Source: Pseudomonas kielensis (GTDB lineage: Bacteria > Pseudomonadota > Gammaproteobacteria > Pseudomonadales > Pseudomonadaceae). From it: 64,000 bases of DNA. The notes beneath the pieces were generated by a model. That model ran no database searches. It was not told where the DNA came from and saw nothing but the letters and a program-made list of their open reading frames with translations. Made by a program: the position numbers and the translations under genes. Each line of letters starts with the position of its first letter. Within the stretch, counting starts at the first letter, position 1. Location of the stretch: contig NZ_JACMYG010000003.1 of assembly GCF_014236655.1 (NCBI RefSeq), forward strand, positions 284,779 through 348,778. Reading direction: 5' to 3'. Positions 18,907 through 27,174 of this stretch are shown here, in pieces.

Positions 18907-19680
18907 ATGCACAGATTCCACGAAAAAGTCGCGCTGGTCACTGGCGCAGCCCAGGGCATCGGGCGTCGGGTCGCCGAGCGCATGGCGGCTGAAGGCGCGC
19001 GCCTGGTGCTGGTCGATCGCTCTGAGCTGGTGTTCGAGTTGCAGGAGCAACTGGGCGCACACTGCGAAGTCCTGACCCTCACCGCCGACCTTGAACAATA
19101 CACCGAGTGCGACCGGGTGATGCAGGCTGCGGTCGAGCGTTTCGGGCGTCTCGACATCCTGATCAACAACGTCGGCGGCACCATCTGGGCCAAGCCGTTC
19201 GAGCACTACGAGGCGCCGCAGATCGAGGCGGAGGTCCGGCGGTCGTTGTTTCCGACCTTGTGGTGCTGTCATGCCGCACTGCCGTACATGCTGGAGCAGG
19301 GCAGTGGGGCGATCGTCAACGTCTCGTCCATCGCCACCCGCAGCGTCAATCGGGTGCCCTATGGCGCGGCGAAGGGCGGGGTCAACGCACTGACGGCGTG
19401 CCTGGCCTTCGAAACCGCCGGGCGCGGGATCCGGGTCAATGCCACCGCCCCTGGCGGCACCGAAGCACCACCGCGGCGAATCCCGCGTAACAGTGCCGAG
19501 CAGAGCCCGCAGGAGCAGGTCTGGTACCAGCAGATCGTCGACCAGACCGTCGACAGCAGCCTGATGAAGCGCTATGGCACCATTGACGAACAGGTCGAAC
19601 CGATCCTGTTCCTGGCGTCCGACGCCGCGGCCTACATCACCGGGCTGGTGATGCCGGTGGGCGGCGGCGACCAGGGCTGA
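18907..19680 (+). CDS. benD: Dihydroxycyclohexadiene carboxylate dehydrogenase
   Basis: Oxidises the cis-diol formed from benzoate to catechol with release of CO2 (257 aa). It is a classical short-chain dehydrogenase: TGAAQGIG for NAD binding near residue 12, NNVGG near 88, and the catalytic Ser...Tyr-x3-Lys in NVSSIATRSVNRVPYGAAKGG. GAGG lies seven bases before ATG 18907; an in-frame TTG six bases earlier is less favoured. It is the last gene of the ben operon; the dnaQ region begins 89 bp later. Confidence 0.96.
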   Translation: MHRFHEKVALVTGAAQGIGRRVAERMAAEGARLVLVDRSELVFELQEQLGAHCEVLTLTADLEQYTECDRVMQAAVERFGRLDILINNVGGTIWAKPFEHYEAPQIEAEVRRSLFPTLWCCHAALPYMLEQGSGAIVNVSSIATRSVNRVPYGAAKGGVNALTACLAFETAGRGIRVNATAPGGTEAPPRRIPRNSAEQSPQEQVWYQQIVDQTVDSSLMKRYGTIDEQVEPILFLASDAAAYITGLVMPVGGGDQG

Positions 19681-19769
19681 GGCCTGCAACTGCCACAGGG
19701 CTGCGCCTTGCAGCTCTGTGTTAAGATCGCCGCCCTACGCAAAATGCTACGCAGAAGGGGTGTACACAG

Positions 19770-20528
19770 ATGGCTCAGAGGATGGTGGTGCTCGACACCG
19801 AAACCACCGGCATGCCGGTGACCGACGGGCACCGGATCATCGAGATCGGTTGCGTCGAGTTGCTCGGTCGACGTCTGACGGGCCGGCATTTCCACGTCTA
19901 TTTGCAGCCGGACCGGGAAAGTGACGAGGGCGCGATTGGCGTCCACGGCATCACCAACGAGTTCCTGGTGGGCAAGCCGCGCTTCGCTGAAGTGGCCGAT
20001 GAGTTCTTTGAGTTCATCAAGGGCGCCCAACTGATCATCCATAACGCGGCGTTCGACGTTGGTTTCATCAACAACGAATTTGCCCTGATGGGCCAGCACG
20101 ACCGGGCGGATATTACCCAGCACTGCTCGATCCTCGACACCCTGATGATGGCCCGGGAGCGTCACCCCGGGCAGCGCAACAGCCTCGATGCCCTGTGCAA
20201 ACGTTATGGCGTCGACAACTCCGGCCGTGAGCTGCACGGCGCCTTGCTCGACTCCGAGATCCTTGCCGACGTCTACCTGACCATGACCGGCGGCCAGACC
20301 AGCCTGTCGCTGGCTGGCAATGCGTCTGACGGTAATGGTTCGGGCGATGGCTCGGGCAGCCAGGCCAGCGAAATCCGTCGCCTGCCGGCAGACCGCACCC
20401 CGGCGCGGATCATTCGTGCCAGCGAAGCCGAACTGGCCGAGCATGCCGCACGCCTGGAAATCATCGCCAAGTCCGCCGGCGCTCCCGCGCTGTGGACCCA
20501 ACTGGCCGAAGCCAAAGCCCTGGGCTGA
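19770..20528 (+). CDS. dnaQ: DNA polymerase III epsilon subunit (proofreading exonuclease)
   Basis: 3'-5' exonuclease of the replicative polymerase (252 aa). DEDD-family motifs are intact: VLDTETTG (Asp9, Glu11), HNAAFDVGFIN, and a terminal H-x4-D in LHGALLDSEILADVY. After the exonuclease domain comes a clamp-binding motif QTSLSL. A Gly/Ser-rich linker and the C-terminal alpha-binding region follow. It is normally adjacent to rnhA; here the benD end precedes it. Confidence 0.96.
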   Translation: MAQRMVVLDTETTGMPVTDGHRIIEIGCVELLGRRLTGRHFHVYLQPDRESDEGAIGVHGITNEFLVGKPRFAEVADEFFEFIKGAQLIIHNAAFDVGFINNEFALMGQHDRADITQHCSILDTLMMARERHPGQRNSLDALCKRYGVDNSGRELHGALLDSEILADVYLTMTGGQTSLSLAGNASDGNGSGDGSGSQASEIRRLPADRTPARIIRASEAELAEHAARLEIIAKSAGAPALWTQLAEAKALG

Positions 20529-20721
20529 GGAAGTAGCGCCGACCCTGTGGGGGCGGCGTACCCATGGATTGTGCGGGCTTTTGTGCCGGGTTCATGGTGT
20601 TCTCGTATCAGCCATACCGTTTGCCCGTAGGTTCCGGTGCATCGCTCGCTACATGGGCCGCAACCCTCTACCCTGAGTGTATTGGCAGACCATGGTCCGC
20701 CGCTTCAGGACGCCAAGCCCC

Positions 20722-22977
20722 ATGTACAAAGACTTGAAGTTCCCGGTCCTCATCGTTCACCGCGATATCAAGGCCGACACGGTTGCCGGTGACCGCGTCC
20801 GGGGTATCGCGCGGGAGTTGGAGCAGGAAGGTTTCAGCGTGGTATCGGCGGTGGATTACACGGAGGGGCGGCTGGTTGCCTCGACTCACCACGGCCTGGC
20901 GTGCATGTTGATTGCCGCCGAGGGCGCGGGTGAAAACACCCACCTGCTGCAGAACATGGCCGAGTTGATCCGGGTGGCCCGGGCCCGGGCACCGAACCTG
21001 CCGATCTTCGCCCTGGGCGAACAGGTCACCCTGGAAAACGCCCCGGCCGACGCCATGAGCGAACTCAACCAGCTACGCGGCATTCTTTATCTGTTCGAAG
21101 ACACCGTGCCCTTTCTCGCACGCCAGGTGGCGCGGGCGGCCCGCAGTTACCTGGATGGCTTGCTGCCGCCGTTCTTCAAGGCCCTGGTGCAGCATACCGC
21201 CGACTCCAACTACTCCTGGCACACACCGGGGCACGGTGGGGGCGTTGCCTATCACAAGAGCCCGGTCGGGCAGGCCTTCCACCAGTTTTTCGGGGAAAAC
21301 ACCTTGCGCTCAGACCTCTCGGTCTCGGTGCCCGAGCTCGGTTCGCTGCTCGACCACACCGGTCCCCTGGCCGAAGCCGAAGCCCGGGCCGCGCGCAACT
21401 TCGGGGCCGATCACACCTTTTTCGTGATCAATGGCACGTCCACCGCCAACAAGATCGTCTGGCAGGCCATGGTTGCCCGCGACGACCTGGTGCTGGTGGA
21501 TCGCAACTGCCACAAATCGGTGCTGCATTCGATCATCATGACCGGGGCCATCCCGCTGTACCTGTGCCCGGAGCGCAACGAGCTGGGGATCATCGGCCCG
21601 ATCCCCTTGAGCGAATTCAGCCGCGAATCGATCCAGGCCAAGATCGACGCCAGCCCGCTGACTCGTGGCCGTGCCCCCAACGTCAAGCTGGCGGTGGTCA
21701 CCAATTCGACCTACGACGGCCTTTGCTACAACGCGGAGCTGATCAAGCAGACCCTGGGCAACAGCGTCGAAGTCCTGCACTTTGACGAGGCCTGGTACGC
21801 CTATGCGGCCTTTCATGAGTTCTTCGCCGGGCGCTACGGCATGGGCACTTCGCGCTCGGCCGACAGCCCGCTGGTGTTCACCACCCATTCGACCCACAAG
21901 CTGCTGGCGGCCTTCAGCCAGGCCTCGATGATTCATGTGCAGGACGGTGGCGCCCGGCAACTGGACCGCGACCGTTTCAATGAAGCGTTCATGATGCACA
22001 TCTCGACATCGCCGCAGTACAGCATCATTGCCTCGCTGGACGTGGCGTCGGCGATGATGGAGGGACCGGCGGGGCGCTCGCTGCTGCAGGAAATGTTCGA
22101 TGAGGCCCTGAGTTTTCGCCGGGCGCTGGCCAACCTGCGCCAGCACATTGGCGCCGATGACTGGTGGTTCTCTATCTGGCAGCCGCCGCTGGTGACCGGC
22201 ATCGACCGGGTCGCCACCGCGGACTGGCTGTTGCTGCCCGAAGACGAGTGGCACGGTTTTGGTGATATCGCCGAGGACTACGTGCTGCTCGACCCGATCA
22301 AGGTGACCCTGGTGATGCCCGGCCTGACCGCCGGCGGTGCCTTGAGCGAGCGCGGGATCCCGGCGGCGGTGGTCAGCAAGTTCCTCTGGGAGCGCGGCCT
22401 GGTGGTCGAGAAGACGGGTCTATACTCGTTCCTGGTGCTGTTCTCGATGGGCATCACCAAGGGCAAATGGAGCACCTTGCTCACCGAGTTGCTGGAGTTC
22501 AAGCGCAGCTACGATGCCAACGTCAGCCTCGCCACCTGCCTGCCCTGTGTGGCGCAACAGGACGGCGCCCGTTATCAGGGAATGGGCTTGCGCGACCTGT
22601 GCGACCAACTGCACGCCTGTTATCGCAGCAACGCCACGGCCAAGCACCTCAAACGCATGTACACGGTGCTGCCGGAAGTCGCGATGAAACCGGCCGACGC
22701 CTACGATCAACTGGTCCGTGGTGAAGTCGAGGCGGTGCCCATTGAACAACTGCTAGGGCGCATCGCCGCCGTGATGCTGGTACCGTACCCGCCGGGGATC
22801 CCTTTGATCATGCCAGGTGAGCGCTTTACCGAGGCCACTCGCTCGATCATCGATTACCTGGCGTTTGCCCGCACGTTTGACCACAGTTTCCCGGGTTTCG
22901 TCGCCGATGTGCACGGCCTGCAACATGAAGACGAGGGCAATGGCCGGTGCTACACCGTCGATTGCATCAGGATGTGA
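20722..22977 (+). CDS. ldcA: Lysine decarboxylase LdcA
   Basis: PLP-dependent decarboxylase of the Orn/Lys/Arg family (751 aa from ATG 20722). From memory the product is very similar to P. aeruginosa LdcA (PA1818), which makes cadaverine from lysine under arginine control. An N-terminal wing/receiver-like domain covers about residues 1-130. SWHTPGHGGGVAY starts the core, and the PLP lysine is K393 in FTTHSTHKLL. The large C-terminal domain ends near HGLQHEDEGNGRCYTVDC. The frame extends 15 codons upstream, but MYKDLKFPVLIVHR is the conserved start. The acetyltransferase gene begins two bases after its stop. Confidence 0.93.
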   Translation: MYKDLKFPVLIVHRDIKADTVAGDRVRGIARELEQEGFSVVSAVDYTEGRLVASTHHGLACMLIAAEGAGENTHLLQNMAELIRVARARAPNLPIFALGEQVTLENAPADAMSELNQLRGILYLFEDTVPFLARQVARAARSYLDGLLPPFFKALVQHTADSNYSWHTPGHGGGVAYHKSPVGQAFHQFFGENTLRSDLSVSVPELGSLLDHTGPLAEAEARAARNFGADHTFFVINGTSTANKIVWQAMVARDDLVLVDRNCHKSVLHSIIMTGAIPLYLCPERNELGIIGPIPLSEFSRESIQAKIDASPLTRGRAPNVKLAVVTNSTYDGLCYNAELIKQTLGNSVEVLHFDEAWYAYAAFHEFFAGRYGMGTSRSADSPLVFTTHSTHKLLAAFSQASMIHVQDGGARQLDRDRFNEAFMMHISTSPQYSIIASLDVASAMMEGPAGRSLLQEMFDEALSFRRALANLRQHIGADDWWFSIWQPPLVTGIDRVATADWLLLPEDEWHGFGDIAEDYVLLDPIKVTLVMPGLTAGGALSERGIPAAVVSKFLWERGLVVEKTGLYSFLVLFSMGITKGKWSTLLTELLEFKRSYDANVSLATCLPCVAQQDGARYQGMGLRDLCDQLHACYRSNATAKHLKRMYTVLPEVAMKPADAYDQLVRGEVEAVPIEQLLGRIAAVMLVPYPPGIPLIMPGERFTEATRSIIDYLAFARTFDHSFPGFVADVHGLQHEDEGNGRCYTVDCIRM

Positions 22978-22979
22978 GG

Positions 22980-23606
22980 ATGTTTCCCAGTATGCAACCG
23001 GTCATCAACCCCAAATACCCGGGCCTGGCAGTGCGTGTCGCTGACCAGGGCTTTGCCGCGTACATCTGGGGCAGCGACTTCAGTTTTGAAGTCAGGGCCT
23101 ACGCCAGTGCCCAACTCGATACCCCGGTGGCGGCGTGGCCGCTGCACCCCATCACGCCTTATCGCAAGTGCTACGGCATCGACCCCGAGGAGTTCGCCAG
23201 TTTCCACAACGCCGTCGACAGTGCGATTTTCATGGCCTTCCTCGATGACCAGCCGGTGGGGCACATCGTGGTCAGCACCAACTGGAACGGCTTTGCCCAT
23301 ATCGACGAACTGGCCGTGCATGCGCCGGCGCGGCGTCATGGCGTGGCCAAGGCGTTGCTCGACGTGGCGCAGTTCTGGAGTCGCAAGAAGAAGCTGCCGG
23401 GGATCATGCTGGAAACCCAGAACAACAACCTGGGCGCCTGTCGGCTGTATGAGCGGTGCGGGTATGTGATTGGCGGCATCGATCACCTGCGGTATCGCGG
23501 CATCGACCCGCAGACGGCGGAAGTGGCGTTGTTCTGGTACCGCCTGTTTGCTGACCCGTTGGAGCCGCCGATCAGCCCGCCAGCATCGCCTCGGCTTGTG
23601 CCTTGA
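22980..23606 (+). CDS. GNAT-family N-acetyltransferase
   Basis: A 208-aa protein with a GNAT acetyl-CoA fold. Motif A is seen as HIDELAVHAPARRHGVAKALLDVAQFW, followed by LETQNNNLGACRLYERCGYVIGG, the usual motif B. The acceptor is unknown. The start is uncertain: ATG 22980 (AGGA at 22970) or ATG 22992 (GAGG 12 bases away). It follows the ldcA stop at 22977 directly, so the two are likely co-transcribed, which makes a polyamine or amino-acid-related substrate possible but unproven. The last 35 bases overlap the 3' end of the convergent LysR gene. Confidence 0.8.
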   Translation: MFPSMQPVINPKYPGLAVRVADQGFAAYIWGSDFSFEVRAYASAQLDTPVAAWPLHPITPYRKCYGIDPEEFASFHNAVDSAIFMAFLDDQPVGHIVVSTNWNGFAHIDELAVHAPARRHGVAKALLDVAQFWSRKKKLPGIMLETQNNNLGACRLYERCGYVIGGIDHLRYRGIDPQTAEVALFWYRLFADPLEPPISPPASPRLVP

Positions 23607-24465
23607 TGATCTCCAGCAGTGCGCTCACTGCCGCAGTGGCGAGCCCATGGTTGAGGGTCAGGGCATACAGGTTGATCGGCACTGCCGGCGACAGGGGGCA
23701 GACGTCCAGGCCGCCGGCCTTGGCCCCCAGGGCGGTAAAGGGGTCGACGATGGCCAGGCCTTCGCCAGCCTCGACCATGCTGCGCATCATCTGGTGGGTC
23801 TGCACCCGGGTGTGAATCACCGGGGCGGGGCGCAGCGCCTGCAACTTGCTGTCGAACAGCGGGCTCAGTGGGTCGTGGCCTTCCAGTCCCACCAATGACT
23901 GGCCCGCCAGGTCCTGCACGCCGATGTACTTCTGTCGCGGCTGCAGCCAGCCGTGGGGAGCCAGGAGCTGGAGCTTGCCCTGGGCCAGGAGCTGGCAATG
24001 AATATCGGGGTGCTCGGGGTCATGCAGGCTCAAGCCGAGGTCGCTTTCGCGCAGCAGCAGGCTCCTGACGATGTCGCGGGTGGGTTGGCTGTGCAGCGAG
24101 CAGGGGGCATCGGGAAACCGTCGGCGCAGGCTCGCCAGTCCCTGGGGCACCAGTTGCTGGGCCAGGGGCGGGGTGCAGATCACCCGCAATGGCGGGGCCT
24201 GGTACTGTCGCAGGCTGTCGGCCAGGCGTTGCACAGGCTCGAAGGCTTCGTACACGCGGGCTATCTGCACTTGCAACTGGCGAGCTTCGCGGGTCGCCTG
24301 CAGGCGCCCACGCACGCTGGCAAACAGCATGAAGCCGAGATGATCCTCGGCCTCGCGCAACATCCCCTCGATCGCGGCCACCGGCAATTGCAGCATCTCG
24401 GCAGCGGTGCCTAGATGGCTGGTTTGCAGGAGTGCCTGAATCACTTCGATATGGCGTAGACGCAT
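23572..24465 (-). CDS. LysR-family transcriptional regulator
   Basis: A 297-aa regulator with an N-terminal HTH (MRLRHIEVIQALLQTSHLGTAAEMLQLPVAAIEGMLREAEDHLGFMLF) and a LysR_substrate domain from about residue 90. The recognition helix region is unusual: the common SQPA.S..I..LE is replaced by LPVAAIEGMLREAE. The C-terminal part keeps the typical MRSMVEAGEGLAIVDPFTALG. The target is unknown. It is convergent with the acetyltransferase and the coding ends overlap by 35 bp. Confidence 0.85.
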   Translation of the reverse strand: MRLRHIEVIQALLQTSHLGTAAEMLQLPVAAIEGMLREAEDHLGFMLFASVRGRLQATREARQLQVQIARVYEAFEPVQRLADSLRQYQAPPLRVICTPPLAQQLVPQGLASLRRRFPDAPCSLHSQPTRDIVRSLLLRESDLGLSLHDPEHPDIHCQLLAQGKLQLLAPHGWLQPRQKYIGVQDLAGQSLVGLEGHDPLSPLFDSKLQALRPAPVIHTRVQTHQMMRSMVEAGEGLAIVDPFTALGAKAGGLDVCPLSPAVPINLYALTLNHGLATAAVSALLEIIKAQAEAMLAG

Positions 24466-24552
24466 GCGTGAAGTCCATGTTCAGCCGGTGAGGGGTAGTG
24501 GCTGAATCCTAACCCAAGTCCGTGACGTTGACTTCAGCTCATGACGGCGGGC

Positions 24553-24789
24553 TCAAGAGGCGACGTTGGCGTCCGGTTCACGAATGATGGTGACGCCCGA
24601 TTGCACCAGTACAAATTCATTGCCGTCGAGTTTGTTGACCCGATCACCGATGGCCAGCTTGTAGGTGGTCACGGGTGCGCTGCTGCTGAAACCGTCTGCC
24701 GACGGGGTGGAATCCTGGAACTCATGCACCGAATAGACACGGCCCTCTGCGTCTCTTGCATGGAATTGTCCGACGAGTACTGCTGCCAT
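24553..24789 (-). CDS. Small conserved hypothetical protein
   Basis: A 78-aa acidic soluble protein beginning MAAVLVGQFHARDAEGRVYSVHEFQDSTP. AGAGG lies about ten bases before the ATG. No signal peptide or membrane segment is present. The repeated beta-type pattern (TYKLAIGDRVNKLDGNEFVLVQSGVTIIRE) suggests a small beta-rich fold. I do not recognise a function. It stands alone between the LysR gene and a divergent reductase; the 185-bp gap upstream to 24975 must hold both promoters. Confidence 0.65.
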   Translation of the reverse strand: MAAVLVGQFHARDAEGRVYSVHEFQDSTPSADGFSSSAPVTTYKLAIGDRVNKLDGNEFVLVQSGVTIIREPDANVAS

Positions 24790-24974
24790 CTGCTTAGAAC
24801 CTCTGGAGATAAGTCACTCAATTTGCGGTTCTGTAGACCGTCGATAAGCTTGGTAAGTTTTCCTACAGGAAAAAAAATAGTGTTTTGCCGCGATAACAGC
24901 GCAACAACCGCCTGACATGGCATCGGATCATCTATAACTACAGGCTCCTTTAGCCAGATAGTCGGGAATCTCCA

Positions 24975-25532
24975 ATGAGCAAGGTCTATACGGTTGCTGT
25001 CCTGGTGGGTAGCTTGAGAAAACAGTCGATCAACCGCAAGGTCGCGCTGGCGCTGGCCGAACTGGCTCCGGCCAACCTGCGCTTGAACATCGTCGAAATT
25101 GGTGATCTGGCGCTTTACAACGAAGACATCGACGTCACCCCGCCGGCAGCCTACAGCACTTTCCGCGATCAGGTGAGCTCATCCGACGCGGTGCTGTTCG
25201 TGACCCCGGAATACAACCGCTCGGTACCGGCACCCTTGAAGAACGCCATCGACGTCGGTTCACGGCCTTACGGCAAGAGCGCCTGGAGCGGCAAGCCGGG
25301 CGCGGTGATCAGTGTTTCGCCGGGTGCGGTCGGCGGTTTTGGCGCCAACCACCACTTGCGCCAGTCCCTGGTGTTCCTCGACGTGCCGTGCATGCAGCAG
25401 CCGGAAGCGTACCTGGGCGGCGCGGGATCGGCCTTTGATGAGGCGGGCAAACTCTCGGAAAAAGTCCGGCCATTCCTGCAAGGCTTCATCGACGCCTACG
25501 CCAAGTGGGTTGAGCAACACAAGAAATCCTGA
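24975..25532 (+). CDS. NADPH-dependent FMN reductase (ChrR/azoreductase-like)
   Basis: A 185-aa flavodoxin-fold protein. The FMN phosphate loop is VLVGSLRKQSINRKVA near the N-terminus. The family motif TPEYNRSVPAPLKNAIDVGSRP (about residues 77-98) is typical of ChrR/YieF quinone and chromate reductases. It lacks the N-terminal extension of ArsH, so despite the nearby arsB gene it is more likely a general quinone reductase. It appears monocistronic and is followed by a REP-like region. Confidence 0.85.
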   Translation: MSKVYTVAVLVGSLRKQSINRKVALALAELAPANLRLNIVEIGDLALYNEDIDVTPPAAYSTFRDQVSSSDAVLFVTPEYNRSVPAPLKNAIDVGSRPYGKSAWSGKPGAVISVSPGAVGGFGANHHLRQSLVFLDVPCMQQPEAYLGGAGSAFDEAGKLSEKVRPFLQGFIDAYAKWVEQHKKS

Positions 25533-25540
25533 CCGAGCTT

Positions 25541-25660
25541 TGTAGCCGCTGCCGAAGGCCGCGCCGGGTTGCGCAGCGACCCCGGCGGCGGTATTGCCAA
25601 GTTGAATGAACGTCCTGCGGCCGTTGACGCAGCCTCGCGCTGCTCGACAGCTGCTACAGG
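25541..25660. repeat. REP-like inverted repeat
   Basis: TGTAGCCGCTGCCGAAGGC at 25541-25559 and an imperfect inverted partner (GCAGCCTCGCGCTGCTCGACAGCTGCTACA-like, about 25630-25658) bracket a GC-rich segment. This is the second common Pseudomonas intergenic repeat type. It lies between the reductase and the damaged arsR. Confidence 0.6.
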
Positions 25661-25758
25661 GGCCAACGCGGCTCCCGTAGCTGCCGCACAGTCTGTGCTT
25701 TACCAAATATTCGAAATTCCATATATTCACCCCTCGTTTGTCCAGGCACGCTCCTTCC

Positions 25759-25863
25759 ATGTCCTCATCCTGCAACCCCGTCGAAGTGTTCAAGGCGCTG
25801 GCCGATGACACCCGCACCCGTATCGCCTTGCTCATCACCCATGAAGGTTGCTGTGCATGCTGA
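25759..25863 (+). pseudogene. arsR: Truncated arsR remnant
   Basis: A 34-codon frame opens with [30 protein letters not shown], the standard N-terminus of ArsR repressors, then jumps to CCAC and a stop. The As(III)-binding ELCVCDL-type motif and the whole DNA-binding helix-turn-helix are absent; full-length ArsR has roughly 100-120 residues. The stop overlaps the arsB start (ATGCTGA). The simplest reading is an in-frame internal deletion joining the 5' end of arsR to its last codons. The AT-rich stretch at 25706-25730 (around ATATTCGAAATTCCATATATTC) is probably the old ars promoter/operator. Confidence 0.8.
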
Positions 25864-27140
25864 TCGCCTCTTTGATTTTCCTGCTGACCATCACCCTGGT
25901 GATCTGGCAACCCAAGGGCCTGGGCGTCGGCTGGAGTGCCATGCTCGGCGCGGTGCTGGCTTTGCTCAGCGGCGTGGTGCACCTGAGCGATATCCCCTTG
26001 GTCTGGGAGATTATCTGGAATGCCACCGGGACCTTTGTCGCCCTGATCATCATCAGCCTGCTGCTGGATGAAGCCGGGTTTTTTGCCTGGGCGGCCCTGC
26101 ATGTGGCGCGCTGGGGGCAGGGCAGCGGGCGCAAGCTGTTTGCCTATATGGTCTTGCTCGGGGCCCTGGTCTCGGCGTTGTTCGCCAACGACGGCGCGGC
26201 GCTGATCCTTACCCCGATTGTGATTTCCATGCTGCTGGCCCTGCGATTTTCGCCGACGGCGACCCTGGCCTTCGTGATGGGTGCCGGATTCATCGCCGAC
26301 ACCGCCAGCCTGCCGTTGGTGGTGTCGAACCTGGTGAATATTGTCTCGGCCGACTTCTTCCACATTGGCTTCAACCGGTATGCCGCGGTCATGGTGCCGG
26401 TCAACCTGGTGGCCGTGGCCGCGACCCTGGCGGTGCTGTTGTGGTACTTCCGTCGCGACATTCCGCAGCGTTACGACCCTGAGCAATTGGCCGATCCGAA
26501 GACTGCGATTCACGACCGGGCCACTTTTTTTGCCGGTTGGGCGGTGCTGGGGATTCTGCTGCTGGGGTGTTTCGCCCTGGAGCCGCTGGGGATCCCCATC
26601 AGTGCGATTTCCGCGGTGTGTGCGGCCCTGCTGCTGGCCATTGCCGCCCGTGGGCACAAGATTTCCACGCGCAAGGTGTTGAAGGAAGCGCCGTGGCATA
26701 TCGTGATTTTTTCCCTGGGCATGTACCTGGTGGTCTATGGCCTGCGCAATGCCGGGCTGACCGACTACCTGGCCGGCTGGCTGGATCTGTTCGCCCAGTA
26801 CGGCGTGTGGGGCGCGGCCATGGGCACCGGGTTGCTGACGGCGTTGCTGTCGTCGCTGATGAACAACCTGCCGACGGTGTTGATCGGCGCCTTGTCGATC
26901 GACGCCAGCCAGGCCACCGGGGTGGTCAAGGAGGCGATGATCTACGCCAACGTGATCGGCAGCGACCTGGGGCCCAAAATCACCCCCATCGGCAGCCTCG
27001 CGACCTTGCTCTGGTTGCATGTGCTGCAACGCAAGAACATCCAGATTGGCTGGGGCTACTATTTCAAGGTCGGGATTGTGCTGACGTTGCCGGTGCTGTT
27101 GCTGACCCTGGCGGCGTTGGCGGTGCGGTTGTCGGTTTAG
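25857..27140 (+). CDS. arsB: Arsenite efflux pump ArsB
   Basis: Inner-membrane arsenite/antimonite exporter (427 aa) of the ArsB/NhaD superfamily. It begins [23 protein letters not shown] and has about 12 hydrophobic segments. Conserved stretches include [36 protein letters not shown], and [13 protein letters not shown]...[25 protein letters not shown] 25857 overlaps the stop of the arsR remnant; AAGG nine bases before it is the likely ribosome binding site. No arsC or arsH accompanies it. With the repressor gone, expression should no longer be arsenite-controlled from this locus. Confidence 0.93.
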   Translation: MLIASLIFLLTITLVIWQPKGLGVGWSAMLGAVLALLSGVVHLSDIPLVWEIIWNATGTFVALIIISLLLDEAGFFAWAALHVARWGQGSGRKLFAYMVLLGALVSALFANDGAALILTPIVISMLLALRFSPTATLAFVMGAGFIADTASLPLVVSNLVNIVSADFFHIGFNRYAAVMVPVNLVAVAATLAVLLWYFRRDIPQRYDPEQLADPKTAIHDRATFFAGWAVLGILLLGCFALEPLGIPISAISAVCAALLLAIAARGHKISTRKVLKEAPWHIVIFSLGMYLVVYGLRNAGLTDYLAGWLDLFAQYGVWGAAMGTGLLTALLSSLMNNLPTVLIGALSIDASQATGVVKEAMIYANVIGSDLGPKITPIGSLATLLWLHVLQRKNIQIGWGYYFKVGIVLTLPVLLLTLAALAVRLSV

Positions 27141-27174
27141 AGCAGCGATGGGGGCTGCCCAACCACCGCACCTC

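Noticed and set aside
24975..25532. Possible ArsH because of the nearby ars genes
   Set aside because: It is too short and has ChrR/YieF-type motifs; it is separated from arsR by a repeat region and has no shared transcript evidence.
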